The notes beneath the pieces are model-generated. The model searched no databases and was not told the DNA's origin. It was given only the letters and a program-made list of their open reading frames with translations. A DNA stretch of 62,832 nucleotides from Oscillospiraceae bacterium (GTDB lineage: Bacteria > Bacillota > Clostridia > Oscillospirales > Ruminococcaceae), in assembly GCA_017481565.1 (NCBI GenBank), contig JAFUOZ010000009.1, positions 1-62,832 of the forward strand, given 5' to 3'. A program made the position numbers and the translations under genes. Positions 45,458 to 54,800 of the stretch are shown here, one piece after another. Every line of letters begins with the position of its first letter. Position 1 is the stretch's first letter.

Positions 45458-45952
45458 ATGGATACTAAGAAAACAAACAATGCAATAAGCTTTTTGGTAT
45501 TTGTTGTTTTTATCATTTCTCCGTTTATAGCTTTTTCAGGTCTGATGTTTTTTATTTCCGATGATGATATATTCGGAATGTTTATGAGACTTATTAATTC
45601 GGCGGCTTTGATTGCGGAAATACTGATAGTTTTTGTTCTAAATATATCGGGTTTCTGTATTCTGAAAAAAGATAGAATATGGAAAAGGTGTTCGTTTGTC
45701 TATCTTTTGATTCAGGCTGTTGTTTCAATAATTATTGCAGTTTATTTTGTTTCGGACAGCAGGGAGATAGTCGGTGAAAGTATACTTGTAAATGATATAG
45801 TGCTGTCGGAATCCTATTTGGGTCATTCAATGATAATTATGTGTATTTTTAATGCACTGTCGTTTTTGATAGCAGTCTGCATTTTGGGTGTCGGTCATCT
45901 GGCGAAGAAATCGGAGCATAAGGAGACAAACAACGGCGGTTATGATTTTTAA
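45458..45952 (+). CDS. Four-helix membrane protein of unknown function
   Basis: A 164-residue polytopic protein with hydrophobic segments near 10-33, 44-67, 79-97 and 125-148, and a hydrophilic tail rich in Lys, Glu and Asn. No family recognised. GGGGTGAG precedes the ATG. It is the last gene of the accessory block and converges on ilvE, with a bidirectional terminator between them. Confidence 0.65.
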   Translation: MDTKKTNNAISFLVFVVFIISPFIAFSGLMFFISDDDIFGMFMRLINSAALIAEILIVFVLNISGFCILKKDRIWKRCSFVYLLIQAVVSIIIAVYFVSDSREIVGESILVNDIVLSESYLGHSMIIMCIFNALSFLIAVCILGVGHLAKKSEHKETNNGGYDF

Positions 45953-46034
45953 GGAAAATCAGACATGAATGTTTATTTGAGGGTATGTAAAAATATAGGA
46001 ATGGGGAATGTGTTATCCTCACGATAAGCAATAA

Positions 46035-46070
46035 AAAACTCCCGAAGTGTTCTTTCACGACGGGAGTTTT
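46035..46070. terminator. Bidirectional terminator between the accessory block and ilvE
   Basis: AAAACTCCCG and CGGGAGTTTT pair perfectly, with an inner GTG/CAC pair. A and T flanks serve both strands. Confidence 0.9.
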
Positions 46071-46091
46071 GCTTTTTATTATATGGATAAA

Positions 46092-47159
46092 TTACTTGAC
46101 TTCAACTGTCCATCCGAACTTATCCTCGATCTTGCCCCACTGGATACCTGTAAGGTTATCGTAGAGCTTCTGTGAGATCTCGCCGATCTCGCCGTTATTG
46201 ATAGTCATGATATTGTCGCCCCACTTGAGCTGACCTACAGGGGAGATAACGGCAGCTGTACCTGTGCCGAAAACTTCCTTTAATGTGCCGTTGTTGTAAG
46301 CCTCGTAAACCTCGTCGATGCTGAGACGGCGCTCGTTTACTGTGTAGCCCATGTCACGGAGCATTTCAATAGATGACATTCTTGTGATACCGCTGAGGAT
46401 AGAGCCCTGAAGTGCAGGTGTAACGATCTCGTTTTCAAATGCAAAGAAAACGTTCATTGTTCCTACTTCCTCTATGTACTTTCTCTCAACGCCGTCAAGC
46501 CAGAGAACCTGTGTATAGCCAAGCTTATCGGCTTCGTCCTGCGCCTTCAGTGATGCGGCATAGTTGCCTGCTGTCTTTGTAAAGCCCATACCGCCCTTTA
46601 CAGCACGTACATAGTTCTGCTCAACATAGATCTTTACAGGTGCAAGTCCCTCGGGATAATATGCGCCTACGGGAGAAAGGATAATGCAGAAAATAAGGTG
46701 ATGTGCAGGGTGTACGCCTACATGGGGATCAACGGCAAAGATGAAGGGACGGATATAAAGAGATGTACCTTCTTCTGTGGGGATCCACTCCTTATCAACA
46801 TTAACAAGTGTCTTTACTGCCTCAACGGCGAATGCTTCGTCGATCTGAGGAATACAGAGACGCTCGTTTGAAACGTTGAGTCTTGCCATATTCTTGTCGG
46901 GGCGGAAAAGCTGGATCTTTCCGTCAGCGCATCTGTACGCCTTAAGACCCTCGAAAACCTCCTGACCGTAGTGCAGGCACATTGCGGCAGGATCAAGGGA
47001 AATAGGTCCGTAGGGGACTATTCTTGCATCATGCCAGCCCTGTCCCTCATCATAGTTCATAAGGAACATATGATCAGTATAATAGTTACCGAAACCCAGC
47101 TTGCTCTGGTCAGCGGGCTTCTGTCTGGGAGAATCTGTAAGAGTGATTTTTATCTCCAT
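46092..47159 (-). CDS. ilvE: Branched-chain amino acid aminotransferase
   Basis: A 355-residue fold-type IV PLP aminotransferase for valine, leucine and isoleucine. Landmarks are LHYGQEVFEGLKAYR, the PLP-lysine region AVKGGMGFTKTAGNYAAS, VLWLDGVERKYIEEVGTMNVFF and EVFGTGTAAVISPVGQL. The length matches the BCAT II type. AAAGGAAG precedes the ATG at 10-nt spacing. It is monocistronic with its own promoter and a leader of about 105 nt that may fold through GTGAC/GTCAC but shows no T-box core. Confidence 0.95.
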   Translation of the reverse strand: MEIKITLTDSPRQKPADQSKLGFGNYYTDHMFLMNYDEGQGWHDARIVPYGPISLDPAAMCLHYGQEVFEGLKAYRCADGKIQLFRPDKNMARLNVSNERLCIPQIDEAFAVEAVKTLVNVDKEWIPTEEGTSLYIRPFIFAVDPHVGVHPAHHLIFCIILSPVGAYYPEGLAPVKIYVEQNYVRAVKGGMGFTKTAGNYAASLKAQDEADKLGYTQVLWLDGVERKYIEEVGTMNVFFAFENEIVTPALQGSILSGITRMSSIEMLRDMGYTVNERRLSIDEVYEAYNNGTLKEVFGTGTAAVISPVGQLKWGDNIMTINNGEIGEISQKLYDNLTGIQWGKIEDKFGWTVEVK

Positions 47160-47269
47160 TGTAAAAACTTCCTTTCTGCGGCTTAGTAAGGGTGACGTTA
47201 AAATGTTGTGTCATATATTTATGGTCACTCATTTAATGAAATTTCGCCGTTATAAAAATTCATAAAACT

Positions 47270-47298
47270 ATTATAACAGATATTTTGTTATTTTTCAA
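47270..47298 (-). promoter_or_regulatory. Sigma-A promoter of ilvE
   Basis: TTGAAA (47298-47293), 17 bp, TATAAT (47275-47270) on the minus strand. Confidence 0.75.
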
Positions 47299-47321
47299 GA
47301 AAAAGTTATATAAAAATACTA

Positions 47322-47350
47322 TTGCTTTTTTGAAAGTTTTGTGATATAAT
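47322..47350 (+). promoter_or_regulatory. Sigma-A promoter of the tRNA-Arg gene
   Basis: TTGCTT (47322-47327), 17 bp, TATAAT (47345-47350), ending 21 bp before the tRNA. Confidence 0.75.
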
Positions 47351-47371
47351 CTAAAAGTACTCAAAAAATAT

Positions 47372-47445
47372 GTCTCTGTAGCTCAGTAGGATAGAGCGAA
47401 CGCCTCCTAAGCGTTAGGCCGCTGGTTCGACTCCAGTCAGGGACG
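47372..47445 (+). tRNA. tRNA-Arg, anticodon CCU
   Basis: A 74-nt cloverleaf. Acceptor GTCTCTG pairs with CAGGGAC, the anticodon stem is AACGC/GCGTT around CTCCTAA (anticodon CCT), and the T-arm is CTGG-TTCGACT-CCAG. The discriminator is G, and the 3' CCA is not encoded. It reads the AGG codon. It is a single gene with its own promoter and terminator. Confidence 0.95.
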
Positions 47446-47449
47446 CTGT

Positions 47450-47481
47450 AACTGCCGTATTTATCATGCGGCAGTTTTTTT
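47450..47481 (+). terminator. Terminator after tRNA-Arg
   Basis: AACTGCCG (47450-47457) and CGGCAGTT (47469-47476) with an 11-nt loop and a T7 tail. Confidence 0.9.
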
Positions 47482-47536
47482 ATCGGAAAATATATATCTT
47501 TTTGAAAAAATGCTGATATATAAGGGAAATTTGCAG

Positions 47537-47565
47537 TTGACAGGAACACACTTTTATTATATAAT
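47537..47565 (+). promoter_or_regulatory. Sigma-A promoter of the phosphatase operon
   Basis: TTGACA (47537-47542), 17 bp, TATAAT (47560-47565). The short leader contains a GCCGC/GCGGC hairpin (47583-47602) just before the ribosome site. Confidence 0.85.
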
Positions 47566-47622
47566 AGTATATGTGAAAATATGCCGCTTTATATAGTGCG
47601 GCGGAAAGGGATACCGATTTTT

Positions 47623-48351
47623 ATGAAGGGTTACAGAATTAGTATTCTTCGTCACGGCAGAACTGCCGCTAACGATGATGGTATTTATATAGGAAAAACA
47701 GATCTTCCTCTTTCGGAAGAGGGCAAGGAGGAACTGAGAATAAAGTATCAGATGCATGAATATCCAAAGGTTGAAAGGGTTTATTCAAGTCCTCTGGAAA
47801 GGGCTATACAGTCCTCCGAAATTTTATTCCCCGACCGTGAGATAACTATCGTTGACGATCTGAGGGAAATGGATTTCGGTATTTTTGAGGGTATTTCGGT
47901 ACATGACGCTGTCAAGCTGGATACCTATAAAAAGTGGCTCAAGGGCGGTCTTGACAATCCTCCGCCTAACGGTGAAAGCTTAAGGAGCATGATGCTCCGC
48001 TGTTATACGTCCCTTGACGCTATAATCAGGGATATGATGCAGCAGGGTATCGTAAGAGCGGGAATAATGACTCATTCGGGAATCATGATGAATATGCTTT
48101 CCTGCTTTGGTCTGCCTAAATTAAAGCCTATGGAATTTTCCTGTGAAATGGGCGAGGGTTATGAAATCCTTGTTTCTGCTATGATGTGGCAGAACGGAAA
48201 TACCTTTGAGATACTGGGCAAGATCCCCGGCGGCGGCGCTATCGGATATAATGATGCAGGAGAGCTGCTTGCTGAGGATTATCGTGCCGATTACGGCAAT
48301 TTAACAGATGATTATTCCGACTATGACGGAGATGTTACATTCTATGAGTGA
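47623..48351 (+). CDS. Histidine phosphatase family protein
   Basis: A 242-residue phosphoglycerate-mutase-like phosphatase. The catalytic LRHGRTAANDDG motif is near residue 8, YSSPLERAIQSSEIL follows, and the second histidine is in MTHSGIMMNML. Relatives include GpmB-type phosphatases and CobC (alpha-ribazole phosphatase), but nothing here selects between them. The start at 47623 follows AAAGGG at about 12 nt; an in-frame ATG at 47581 lies before that site and in a hairpin. An 8-bp overlap couples it to the next gene. Confidence 0.85.
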   Translation: MKGYRISILRHGRTAANDDGIYIGKTDLPLSEEGKEELRIKYQMHEYPKVERVYSSPLERAIQSSEILFPDREITIVDDLREMDFGIFEGISVHDAVKLDTYKKWLKGGLDNPPPNGESLRSMMLRCYTSLDAIIRDMMQQGIVRAGIMTHSGIMMNMLSCFGLPKLKPMEFSCEMGEGYEILVSAMMWQNGNTFEILGKIPGGGAIGYNDAGELLAEDYRADYGNLTDDYSDYDGDVTFYE

Positions 48352-49210
48352 TAAGAGTATCAGACAAGAGTCTGTAAAACGTTTTTTGGTATACTGGATA
48401 GAAATAGCATATATATCAATAGTTTTTTTCAGTGCAGCCCTTGCGGTTTTTATGGGAATGTATATTTCGGCTTCGCTTATTATTGAGGATTTTCCCGAGC
48501 TGAGCTATCCGTTGGCTGTTGATAAGATACCATCTGAAATGTTTTTTTTCGGAATTGCCGCAATATTTGTTTTTTTTGTTGCGGGAACACCTATGTATTA
48601 CGGCATGAAATGGTGCTATTATCAGGCTGCAATGGGAAAGACTGTTCCTGTATCATGTCTGTTTTCCTGTTATACTTCTGCGGCAAGGTGGATAAATTCA
48701 CTTAAACTGAAATTAATAACCGATTTTAACAAGCTTCTGGTCGGTGCGCCTATGATCTGTCTTACGGCAGCGGAATATTATCTGGGAAAAAAGCTTGCGG
48801 AGCATTATGAAGGAAGTATGATAGGAATGCTTTTCGGCGGTTTGTTCATACTTATGGTATTTTCAATGCTTCTTGTTTATATATTGTATTCGGTAAAGTT
48901 CAGTGCGGTACCGTACATATTTATTTCAGACCCCGACAGACCTGTTACAGAGACCTATCGTACGGGTATTTCTGTAACAGCAGATCATAAATTCAGGCTG
49001 TTTAAGCTGAAATGCAGTTTTATTCCGCTTTTTGTGGTCTGTCTTGCGGGATTTCCGATCTTTATTGTATATCCTTATTATACTATGACTATTGCGGTTG
49101 CTTGTGAAAAGATAATCAACGGAAAGGATTATGAAAATGATATTTCTGTTGAAGGTAATGATCTGATCGAGGATACATATAAGGAGACAGCCGATGCAGG
49201 AAGGGTATAG
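48344..49210 (+). CDS. Polytopic membrane protein of unknown function
   Basis: A 288-residue protein with hydrophobic segments near 16-40, 62-82, 168-200 and 240-262, and hydrophilic loops between. It resembles other uncharacterised clostridial membrane proteins, but I do not recognise a named family. It overlaps the phosphatase end by 8 bp and the pseudouridine synthase start by 17 bp, so the three genes are translationally coupled. The start at 48344 is chosen for that coupling. Confidence 0.65.
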   Translation: MSDKSIRQESVKRFLVYWIEIAYISIVFFSAALAVFMGMYISASLIIEDFPELSYPLAVDKIPSEMFFFGIAAIFVFFVAGTPMYYGMKWCYYQAAMGKTVPVSCLFSCYTSAARWINSLKLKLITDFNKLLVGAPMICLTAAEYYLGKKLAEHYEGSMIGMLFGGLFILMVFSMLLVYILYSVKFSAVPYIFISDPDRPVTETYRTGISVTADHKFRLFKLKCSFIPLFVVCLAGFPIFIVYPYYTMTIAVACEKIINGKDYENDISVEGNDLIEDTYKETADAGRV

Positions 49211-50051
49211 ATTTATTGTCGGTGCGGAAATGGACGGGGCAGCTGCGGAAAGGTTTCTTCGTTCATGCGGTGTTTCACGGAGACTTCTTATTAAGCTTAA
49301 AAGAACAGATGGCGGTATCACCCGTAACGGTCAGCTTCTCAGAAGCAGTGACATTGTCCGTGAGGGTGATATTGTTGTTTTAAGGGAAGCTGCTACGGAA
49401 TATAATGATGTGTCTGATGCAGTTAATGTGCCTAAGGTGTATGAAAATGATGATATGGTCATTTATGACAAGCCGTGCAATATGCCTGTTCATCCGTCAC
49501 AGCGGCACAGGGGAGATACGTTGTATTCAGCTTTTGTCTCAGAATATAAGAACCTGACATTTCGTCCGATAAATCGGCTTGATAAGGATACGACGGGACT
49601 TTGTATTGCTGCAAAAAGTGCGTATTCTGCCGCAGCATTGCAGAAAAGCTATGAAAAGGTATATTATGCGGCTGTCTGCGGAATAATTGACGGGGGCGGG
49701 GTGGTAGATGCTCCTATTGACAGGGAGGGGGAGTCTATCATAAAGCGTTGTGTTTCTGCAAACGGTAAAAGAGCGGTTACGGAATATGAGCCTGTTATGC
49801 ACAGCGAAAAATATACTCTGCTTAAAATAAAGCTTCATACGGGACGTACACATCAGATAAGAGTACATATGTCCTATCTTGGATATCCGCTTGCGGGAGA
49901 TGATATGTATGGAGGAAATTGTGAGGATATTTCCCGTCAGGCACTCCACTGCGGAGAGATCTCTGTGAAAGATCCTTTTTCGAAAAATGTCGTAAACGTC
50001 GTATCACCGTTACCTGATGATATTTTAAGGCTTTTCGGAGGAAAAAAATAA
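49194..50051 (+). CDS. RluA-family pseudouridine synthase
   Basis: A 285-residue pseudouridylate synthase. An S4-like N-terminal domain (RFLRSCGVSRRLLIKLK ... VREGDIVVLRE) precedes the catalytic domain. The catalytic Asp is in RPINRLDKDTTGLCIAAKS, and the late motif is LHTGRTHQIRVHMSYLGYPLAGDDMYGG. The target RNA (23S rRNA or tRNA) cannot be read from sequence. AAGGAG precedes the start inside the upstream gene. Confidence 0.92.
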   Translation: MQEGYRFIVGAEMDGAAAERFLRSCGVSRRLLIKLKRTDGGITRNGQLLRSSDIVREGDIVVLREAATEYNDVSDAVNVPKVYENDDMVIYDKPCNMPVHPSQRHRGDTLYSAFVSEYKNLTFRPINRLDKDTTGLCIAAKSAYSAAALQKSYEKVYYAAVCGIIDGGGVVDAPIDREGESIIKRCVSANGKRAVTEYEPVMHSEKYTLLKIKLHTGRTHQIRVHMSYLGYPLAGDDMYGGNCEDISRQALHCGEISVKDPFSKNVVNVVSPLPDDILRLFGGKK

Positions 50052-50079
50052 TTTTTTTCAAAAAAATTGAAAAAAGCCC

Positions 50080-50106
50080 TAAAGTATTTAAAAAACATGA
50101 CGATAT
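50080..50106 (+). promoter_or_regulatory. Sigma-28 (SigD/FliA)-type promoter of flagellin
   Basis: TAAAGTAT (50080-50087), 11 nt and GACGATAT (50099-50106) closely match the Gram-positive motility consensus TAAAGTTT-N11/12-GCCGATAA. No sigma-A promoter of comparable quality lies nearby. Confidence 0.75.
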
Positions 50107-50111
50107 ATATA

Positions 50112-50260
50112 TCAAAGACAAGGGAACAGGAATTAAAACCAATAAATGTAACCTTTCTTTATAGGTCAAAAGCCGATCTGAATTGCGCAATAGGGGAGGC
50201 TGACCAAAAAATCTGGGGCTGAAAGGAATCGGCTCCGTATAAATACATGGAGGTATTATT
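50112..50260 (+). promoter_or_regulatory. Structured GGA-rich flagellin leader
   Basis: The leader is about 150 nt. AGCCGAT (50171-50177) pairs with ATCGGCT (50228-50234) to enclose about 50 nt. GGA triplets occur at 50123, 50129, 50195, 50225 and 50249, the last in the Shine-Dalgarno GGAGG. CsrA represses flagellin translation in Bacillus by binding such GGA sites. Application to this leader is an inference. Confidence 0.45.
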
Positions 50261-51310
50261 ATGGTAGTACAGCACAATATGTCCGCGATCAACGCCAATA
50301 GATATTTTGGCATGAACAACTCTAAGCTCGCTGGTTCACTCGAAAAGCTTTCTTCCGGTTATCAGATCAACCGTGCAGGCGATAACGCTGCAGGTCTCGC
50401 TGTTTCCGAAAAGATGAGAGCTCAGATCGGTGGTCTCACACAGGCTACAACAAACGCTCAGGACGGTATCTCAATGATCCAGACTTTTGAAGGCGCTCTC
50501 ACAGAGACTGATGCTATCCTTCAGAGAATGAGATCACTTGCTGTTCAGTCTGCTAACGGTACATACGATGATTCAGTTGACCGTGCTGCTCTTCAGCTCG
50601 AGTTCGATCAGCTCAACGACGAGCTCGATAACATCGCTGATACAGACTTCAACGGCGTAATCGTTCTTAACGGCGGTACAATGTCCGGCGAGGGTGTTTC
50701 TGTTGATGGAAACAATAACATTATTTACAACGGTACAGGTACAGCTTCTGTAACTTCCGGACCTAACGCTCTTGGTAAGACTGTTTCTTCAGTTTCTATC
50801 GCTAACGCTTACTCTGCATCTTCTGCAGCTATGAAGTACACATCTTCTATCACACTTCAGGTTGGCGCAAGAACTAAGGACGCTATCAAGTTCACATTCA
50901 AGTACACATGTGAAACTGGTCTCGGCACGAAGCTCACTAACGATAAGTACGGCTTCAAGGGTCTTTCAGCAGACATGAACTGTTCTTCTAAGGGTCTTGC
51001 TACAACAGGTCTTTCTATCGCAACTCAGGAGTCCGCTAACTATGCAATCGACAGAGTTGACTACGCTCTGAACAAGGTTTCCATGGTTCGTGCTACATTC
51101 GGTTCTATCCAGAATCGTCTCGAGCATAAGATCGATAACCTGAATGTTACTAACGAGAACCTGACATCTGCTGAGTCTCGTATCCGTGATACTGATATGG
51201 CTAAGGAAATGATGGCATTTACATCTGCTCAGATCCTTTCCCAGGCTTCTCAGTCCATGCTTGCTCAGGCAAATTCACTTCCTCAGAACGTTCTCCAGCT
51301 CCTCGGCTAA
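50261..51310 (+). CDS. Flagellin
   Basis: A 349-residue flagellin, the filament subunit. The N-terminal D0/D1 domain is classical (MVVQHNMSAINANRYFG, SGYQINRAGDNAAGLAVSEKMR, QTFEGALTETDAILQRM). The C-terminal D0 ends SQSMLAQANSLPQNVLQLLG. The central 150 residues (about 145-270) form a short variable D2-like region rich in Ser, Thr and Gly. Codons differ from the neighbours, with many CTC and other C-ending codons, as expected for very high expression. No other motility gene is in the window. It is monocistronic between a sigma-28 promoter and a terminator. Confidence 0.96.
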   Translation: MVVQHNMSAINANRYFGMNNSKLAGSLEKLSSGYQINRAGDNAAGLAVSEKMRAQIGGLTQATTNAQDGISMIQTFEGALTETDAILQRMRSLAVQSANGTYDDSVDRAALQLEFDQLNDELDNIADTDFNGVIVLNGGTMSGEGVSVDGNNNIIYNGTGTASVTSGPNALGKTVSSVSIANAYSASSAAMKYTSSITLQVGARTKDAIKFTFKYTCETGLGTKLTNDKYGFKGLSADMNCSSKGLATTGLSIATQESANYAIDRVDYALNKVSMVRATFGSIQNRLEHKIDNLNVTNENLTSAESRIRDTDMAKEMMAFTSAQILSQASQSMLAQANSLPQNVLQLLG

Positions 51311-51352
51311 TAACCGTATCGCTGCTTAATAAATCTGAATTAAGTGATATTC

Positions 51353-51387
51353 AGCTCCCTGCTCTCATACGGGCAGGGAGCTTTTTT
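51353..51387 (+). terminator. Strong terminator after flagellin
   Basis: AGCTCCCTGC and GCAGGGAGCT are perfect arms with a 10-nt loop and a T7 tail. Confidence 0.93.
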
Positions 51388-51471
51388 ATATATTTTAAAA
51401 AAGTACCATAAAAATCAATCCTTTCATACGTATATGTATTATAATAATAAATATTCTGTTGGAGGAACATT

Positions 51472-51768
51472 ATGAAAAAAAAAATTATAACGGTATTTAT
51501 GCTTTCTGCATTGATGCTGCTTACAGGCTGTAACGGAAATTATACGGAGCAGGCGGCATTAGTGGAGGACTACTTTGAAAATGAGCTTGGCATACAGGGA
51601 AATGTAGTCAGCACTACCTTTAACCGATATGATGAAGGCATAACGGGCGGAATGTATCAGTATGAATTTACTTTTATAGCTGAAAACGGCAAAAGCTATA
51701 ATGCCTATTACGGTGCATATACGGATATAAGTGCAGATAATATTGATATAATTAAAATATCAGAATGA
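51472..51768 (+). CDS. Small lipoprotein of unknown function
   Basis: A 98-residue exported lipoprotein. The signal peptide MKKKIITVFMLSALMLLTGC ends in a canonical lipobox (LLTGC, lipidated Cys20). The 78-residue mature part has alternating charged and aromatic residues (YQYEFTFIAENGKSYNAYYG) compatible with a small beta-rich fold. No family recognised. GGAGG precedes the ATG. It is alone between two terminators. Confidence 0.8.
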   Translation: MKKKIITVFMLSALMLLTGCNGNYTEQAALVEDYFENELGIQGNVVSTTFNRYDEGITGGMYQYEFTFIAENGKSYNAYYGAYTDISADNIDIIKISE

Positions 51769-51770
51769 AA

Positions 51771-51817
51771 AACTGCTGTATAGCTTCGTGATGAAGCTGT
51801 ACAGCAGTTGCTTTTTA
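51771..51817. terminator. Bidirectional terminator after the lipoprotein
   Basis: A 17-bp stem with one mismatch pairs AACTGCTGTATAGCTTC with GAAGCTGTACAGCAGTT around a 5-nt loop. T-rich on the plus strand, it also ends the convergent ABC permease transcript. Confidence 0.88.
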
Positions 51818-54800
51818 TTCGATTGCCTTTAATGATGTTGCCATGTCTATCTTTTTTAGTGAGAAATGCATTGTAAAGTTTACAATAAATGCAAATACAG
51901 CAGTTATTATTGCAGCATATACAAAGCAGTAGGGGGCAATTTCGGGATTGAACATTACAGATTCCACCTCTGCAGTGTCAAGCACGAATTTTTCAAGCAG
52001 AACACCCAGCAACAGTCCGAAAAGAATACCTATGATCGTTGAGATGACATTTTCACGGTATATATATGCTGAGGTCTCTCCGTCATAAAAACCGAGAACC
52101 TTTATAGTTGCAAGCTCTCTTGTTCTTTCATTGATATTGATAGTGACAAGATTGAACAGAATTACAAATGCAAGTGCGCCTGCAAAGCATATGATAAGGA
52201 TAACTACCATATTCATGCTTTCGATAAGGTCATGGAATTTCTTTGTTCCGTCTTCTGTGAAGGATACTGCCTGAACCGAGTTGTTTGCAAGAAGTGCGGT
52301 TGAAAGCTCTGTCTTATCGGCATCTCTGCTTAAATTGATAAGGATCACATTGCTGTCATTCTCACCGAAAAGCTTCATGCAGGTTTCCTTTGAAAGAAAT
52401 ACATAGTGATTTGTATAATTCTCGGTTATACCGGCGATCCTGACAGGCTCTGCACCGCCGATGATCTCAATCTCATCGCCTACAGACGCACCAAGAAGCT
52501 TTGCAAGCTTTTCGTTGATTATTGCGCTTTCATTTGGAATAGTGAGCTTGTTGCCTGTTTTACGTTCCCGCAGGGTTATATATTTTTCGAGATTGTCGAT
52601 ATTATCGGGAGCAAATATATAACAATCCTCAACGGTAGCTTCGCCGAAATAAACGTCCTTTGCCTCCTGATATGCTCCCATATTGGAAAGAACTGTCTGT
52701 GACGAATTGAAAAGATCAATAAGCTGATTTTTATCCTCTTCATCAGCTTCTGTATCAACAGCCGCAAGAAGATCGTATCTGAAAATTTCTCCGAATTGCT
52801 TGTCAACTATTGAGGACATTGAATACTGAAGACCGAAGCCTGCAACAAGAAGTCCCGTACAGCCTGCAATACCGATAACTGTCATGAAAAATCTGCTTTT
52901 GTAGCGGAGAAGGTTTCTGAATGTGACCTTCTGTGTAAAGCTGAAATGCTTCCATAAAAACGGTATACGCTCCAAAAGGATTCTTTTTCCGCTTTTCGGA
53001 GGCTTGGGACGCATAAGCTTTGCGGGGTTGGCAATAAGCTCAGCACGGGCAGCTATAAAGGCGGATAAGCCTGTACACAGCATGGAAACGATAAGACAGC
53101 CTATCATATAATCCCACTTGAATGGGGTTATGATATATGGGATATCATACATTGCTTCATATGCACCGAAAACAACTCTCGGTATAAGTGGAAGTCCTAC
53201 GCATACGCCCACTATACTTCCGATAACGCTTGCCGCTGCGGCATAGATGATGTACTGTGCCGCAATAGCACCTCTGCCGAAACCAAGTGCCTTGAAGGTG
53301 CCTATTTCGGTCCTCTGGGATTCGATCATTCTTGTCATTGTGCATATGCAGACAAGTGCTGCAATAAGAATAAAGAATATGGGGAATACCTTTGCTATAT
53401 TATCAACTCTTTCGGTATCCTCAGCATAGCTTGCGTAGCCCGGATTGATATCACTTCGGCTGAATACATAGCATTTTGCGTCCTCTGTGAAATCATATAC
53501 CTCTGCTTCCGCTTCCGCTATTTTTGCATATCCGTCATCAATTTCAGCCTTTGCCTCATCAAGCTGAGCCTTTGTTTCGTTAAGTTGTTCTTCAGCCTTG
53601 TCAAGCTCTTCCTTATACATATTCAGCTGAGCTTCGGCTTCATTAAGAATGGAAGTACCCGAATCACTCTGAGATACCTGCTGATTTATATCATCGGCAG
53701 CATAACGGCATTGCTTTCTGACATTGTTGTTTGTTTCAAGGATAGTAAGTCTGGCTTCTTCCTTGGCATGAGGATCGTCCTTTTTGCTGGTTATCATATA
53801 GATAGCAAGAACATCCTTGATCTGAACATCAATTTCAAAAAGGTCATATACCTCCTGAATACCGTTGAGCTTATCAACTGTTGTCTGTGAAAGGGTAGGG
53901 GTATATCCGTTTGAATATTCCTCAAGGATATTATCAAGAGTTGTACAGGTTTCCTCAAGTCGTTTCAGATTATCCGTTGCAGTCTGCAGATCGGTCAGAC
54001 CTTGTTCATACTGCTGCTGGGACTGATTGTATTCCTCAACCATTTTATTGTAGTCATTGAGACCTGAGCTGTACTGTTCGTAGGCTGTATTATAGGCTTT
54101 TTCGCCTTTTTCGTATTCAGCCATAGCGTCATCGACCTTTTCTCTTTCGGAATTTATCTCCTCCATAGCGTCGGACACTATCTCATTGCAGCGGACCTCT
54201 ATTCTTGTTTCACCGATATTCTCAAACTGTGAGATAACAGGTTCAAGCTTCTCTTCGTATTCGTCGGAGAAGCAGTTTATATCCCTCAGCTCCTTTGCAC
54301 GTATATAAAGGTCGGTATATGCTTCATATGCAAAATTAGCTTCGGGAATATACATATATGCATTCATCACACCGTCGCCAACAGTTGATGTGCCTCGGTA
54401 ATAAGTAACATATATAGGAGATTGAACAAGTCCCACTACGGTATATTCTGTGTTATTCAGTACTTCGGATATATCGTCTTCTCCGTCGGGAGAAAGCGTT
54501 ATTTTATCGCCTATATTGAATGCGCTTGCTTTTGAGGGCAGATAATCCACAACACATTCGTTTGCGTTTTTTGGTAACGTTCCTTTGATAAGTTTCAGAC
54601 GATTTATATCGTCCTCGCTGTTATAGGAATAAACCGCTACATTGCGGTTTTCGTCTGTGCCCTTTATTATAAGTTCGGCAGAATATCCTTTTACGATGGT
54701 TTCTACGCTTTCAACCGATGATATTTCGGTAAAGTCGTCATCTGTAAAACCGAGAGTTGATTTCATGTGGATATCCGCAAGCTTACCGTTTTCTAAATAA

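Noticed and set aside
41795..45952. Prophage or integrative element
   Set aside because: No integrase, phage structural gene, direct attachment repeat or tRNA junction at the edges. The tRNA-Arg lies 1.4 kb away behind ilvE.
47160..47264. T-box or other leader control of ilvE
   Set aside because: No GGUACCGCGG-like core and no terminator before the gene. Only a weak GTGAC/GTCAC pairing is present.
50112..50260. Cyclic di-GMP riboswitch in the flagellin leader
   Set aside because: The conserved aptamer motifs are not present. The structure is better described as a plain stem with GGA sites.
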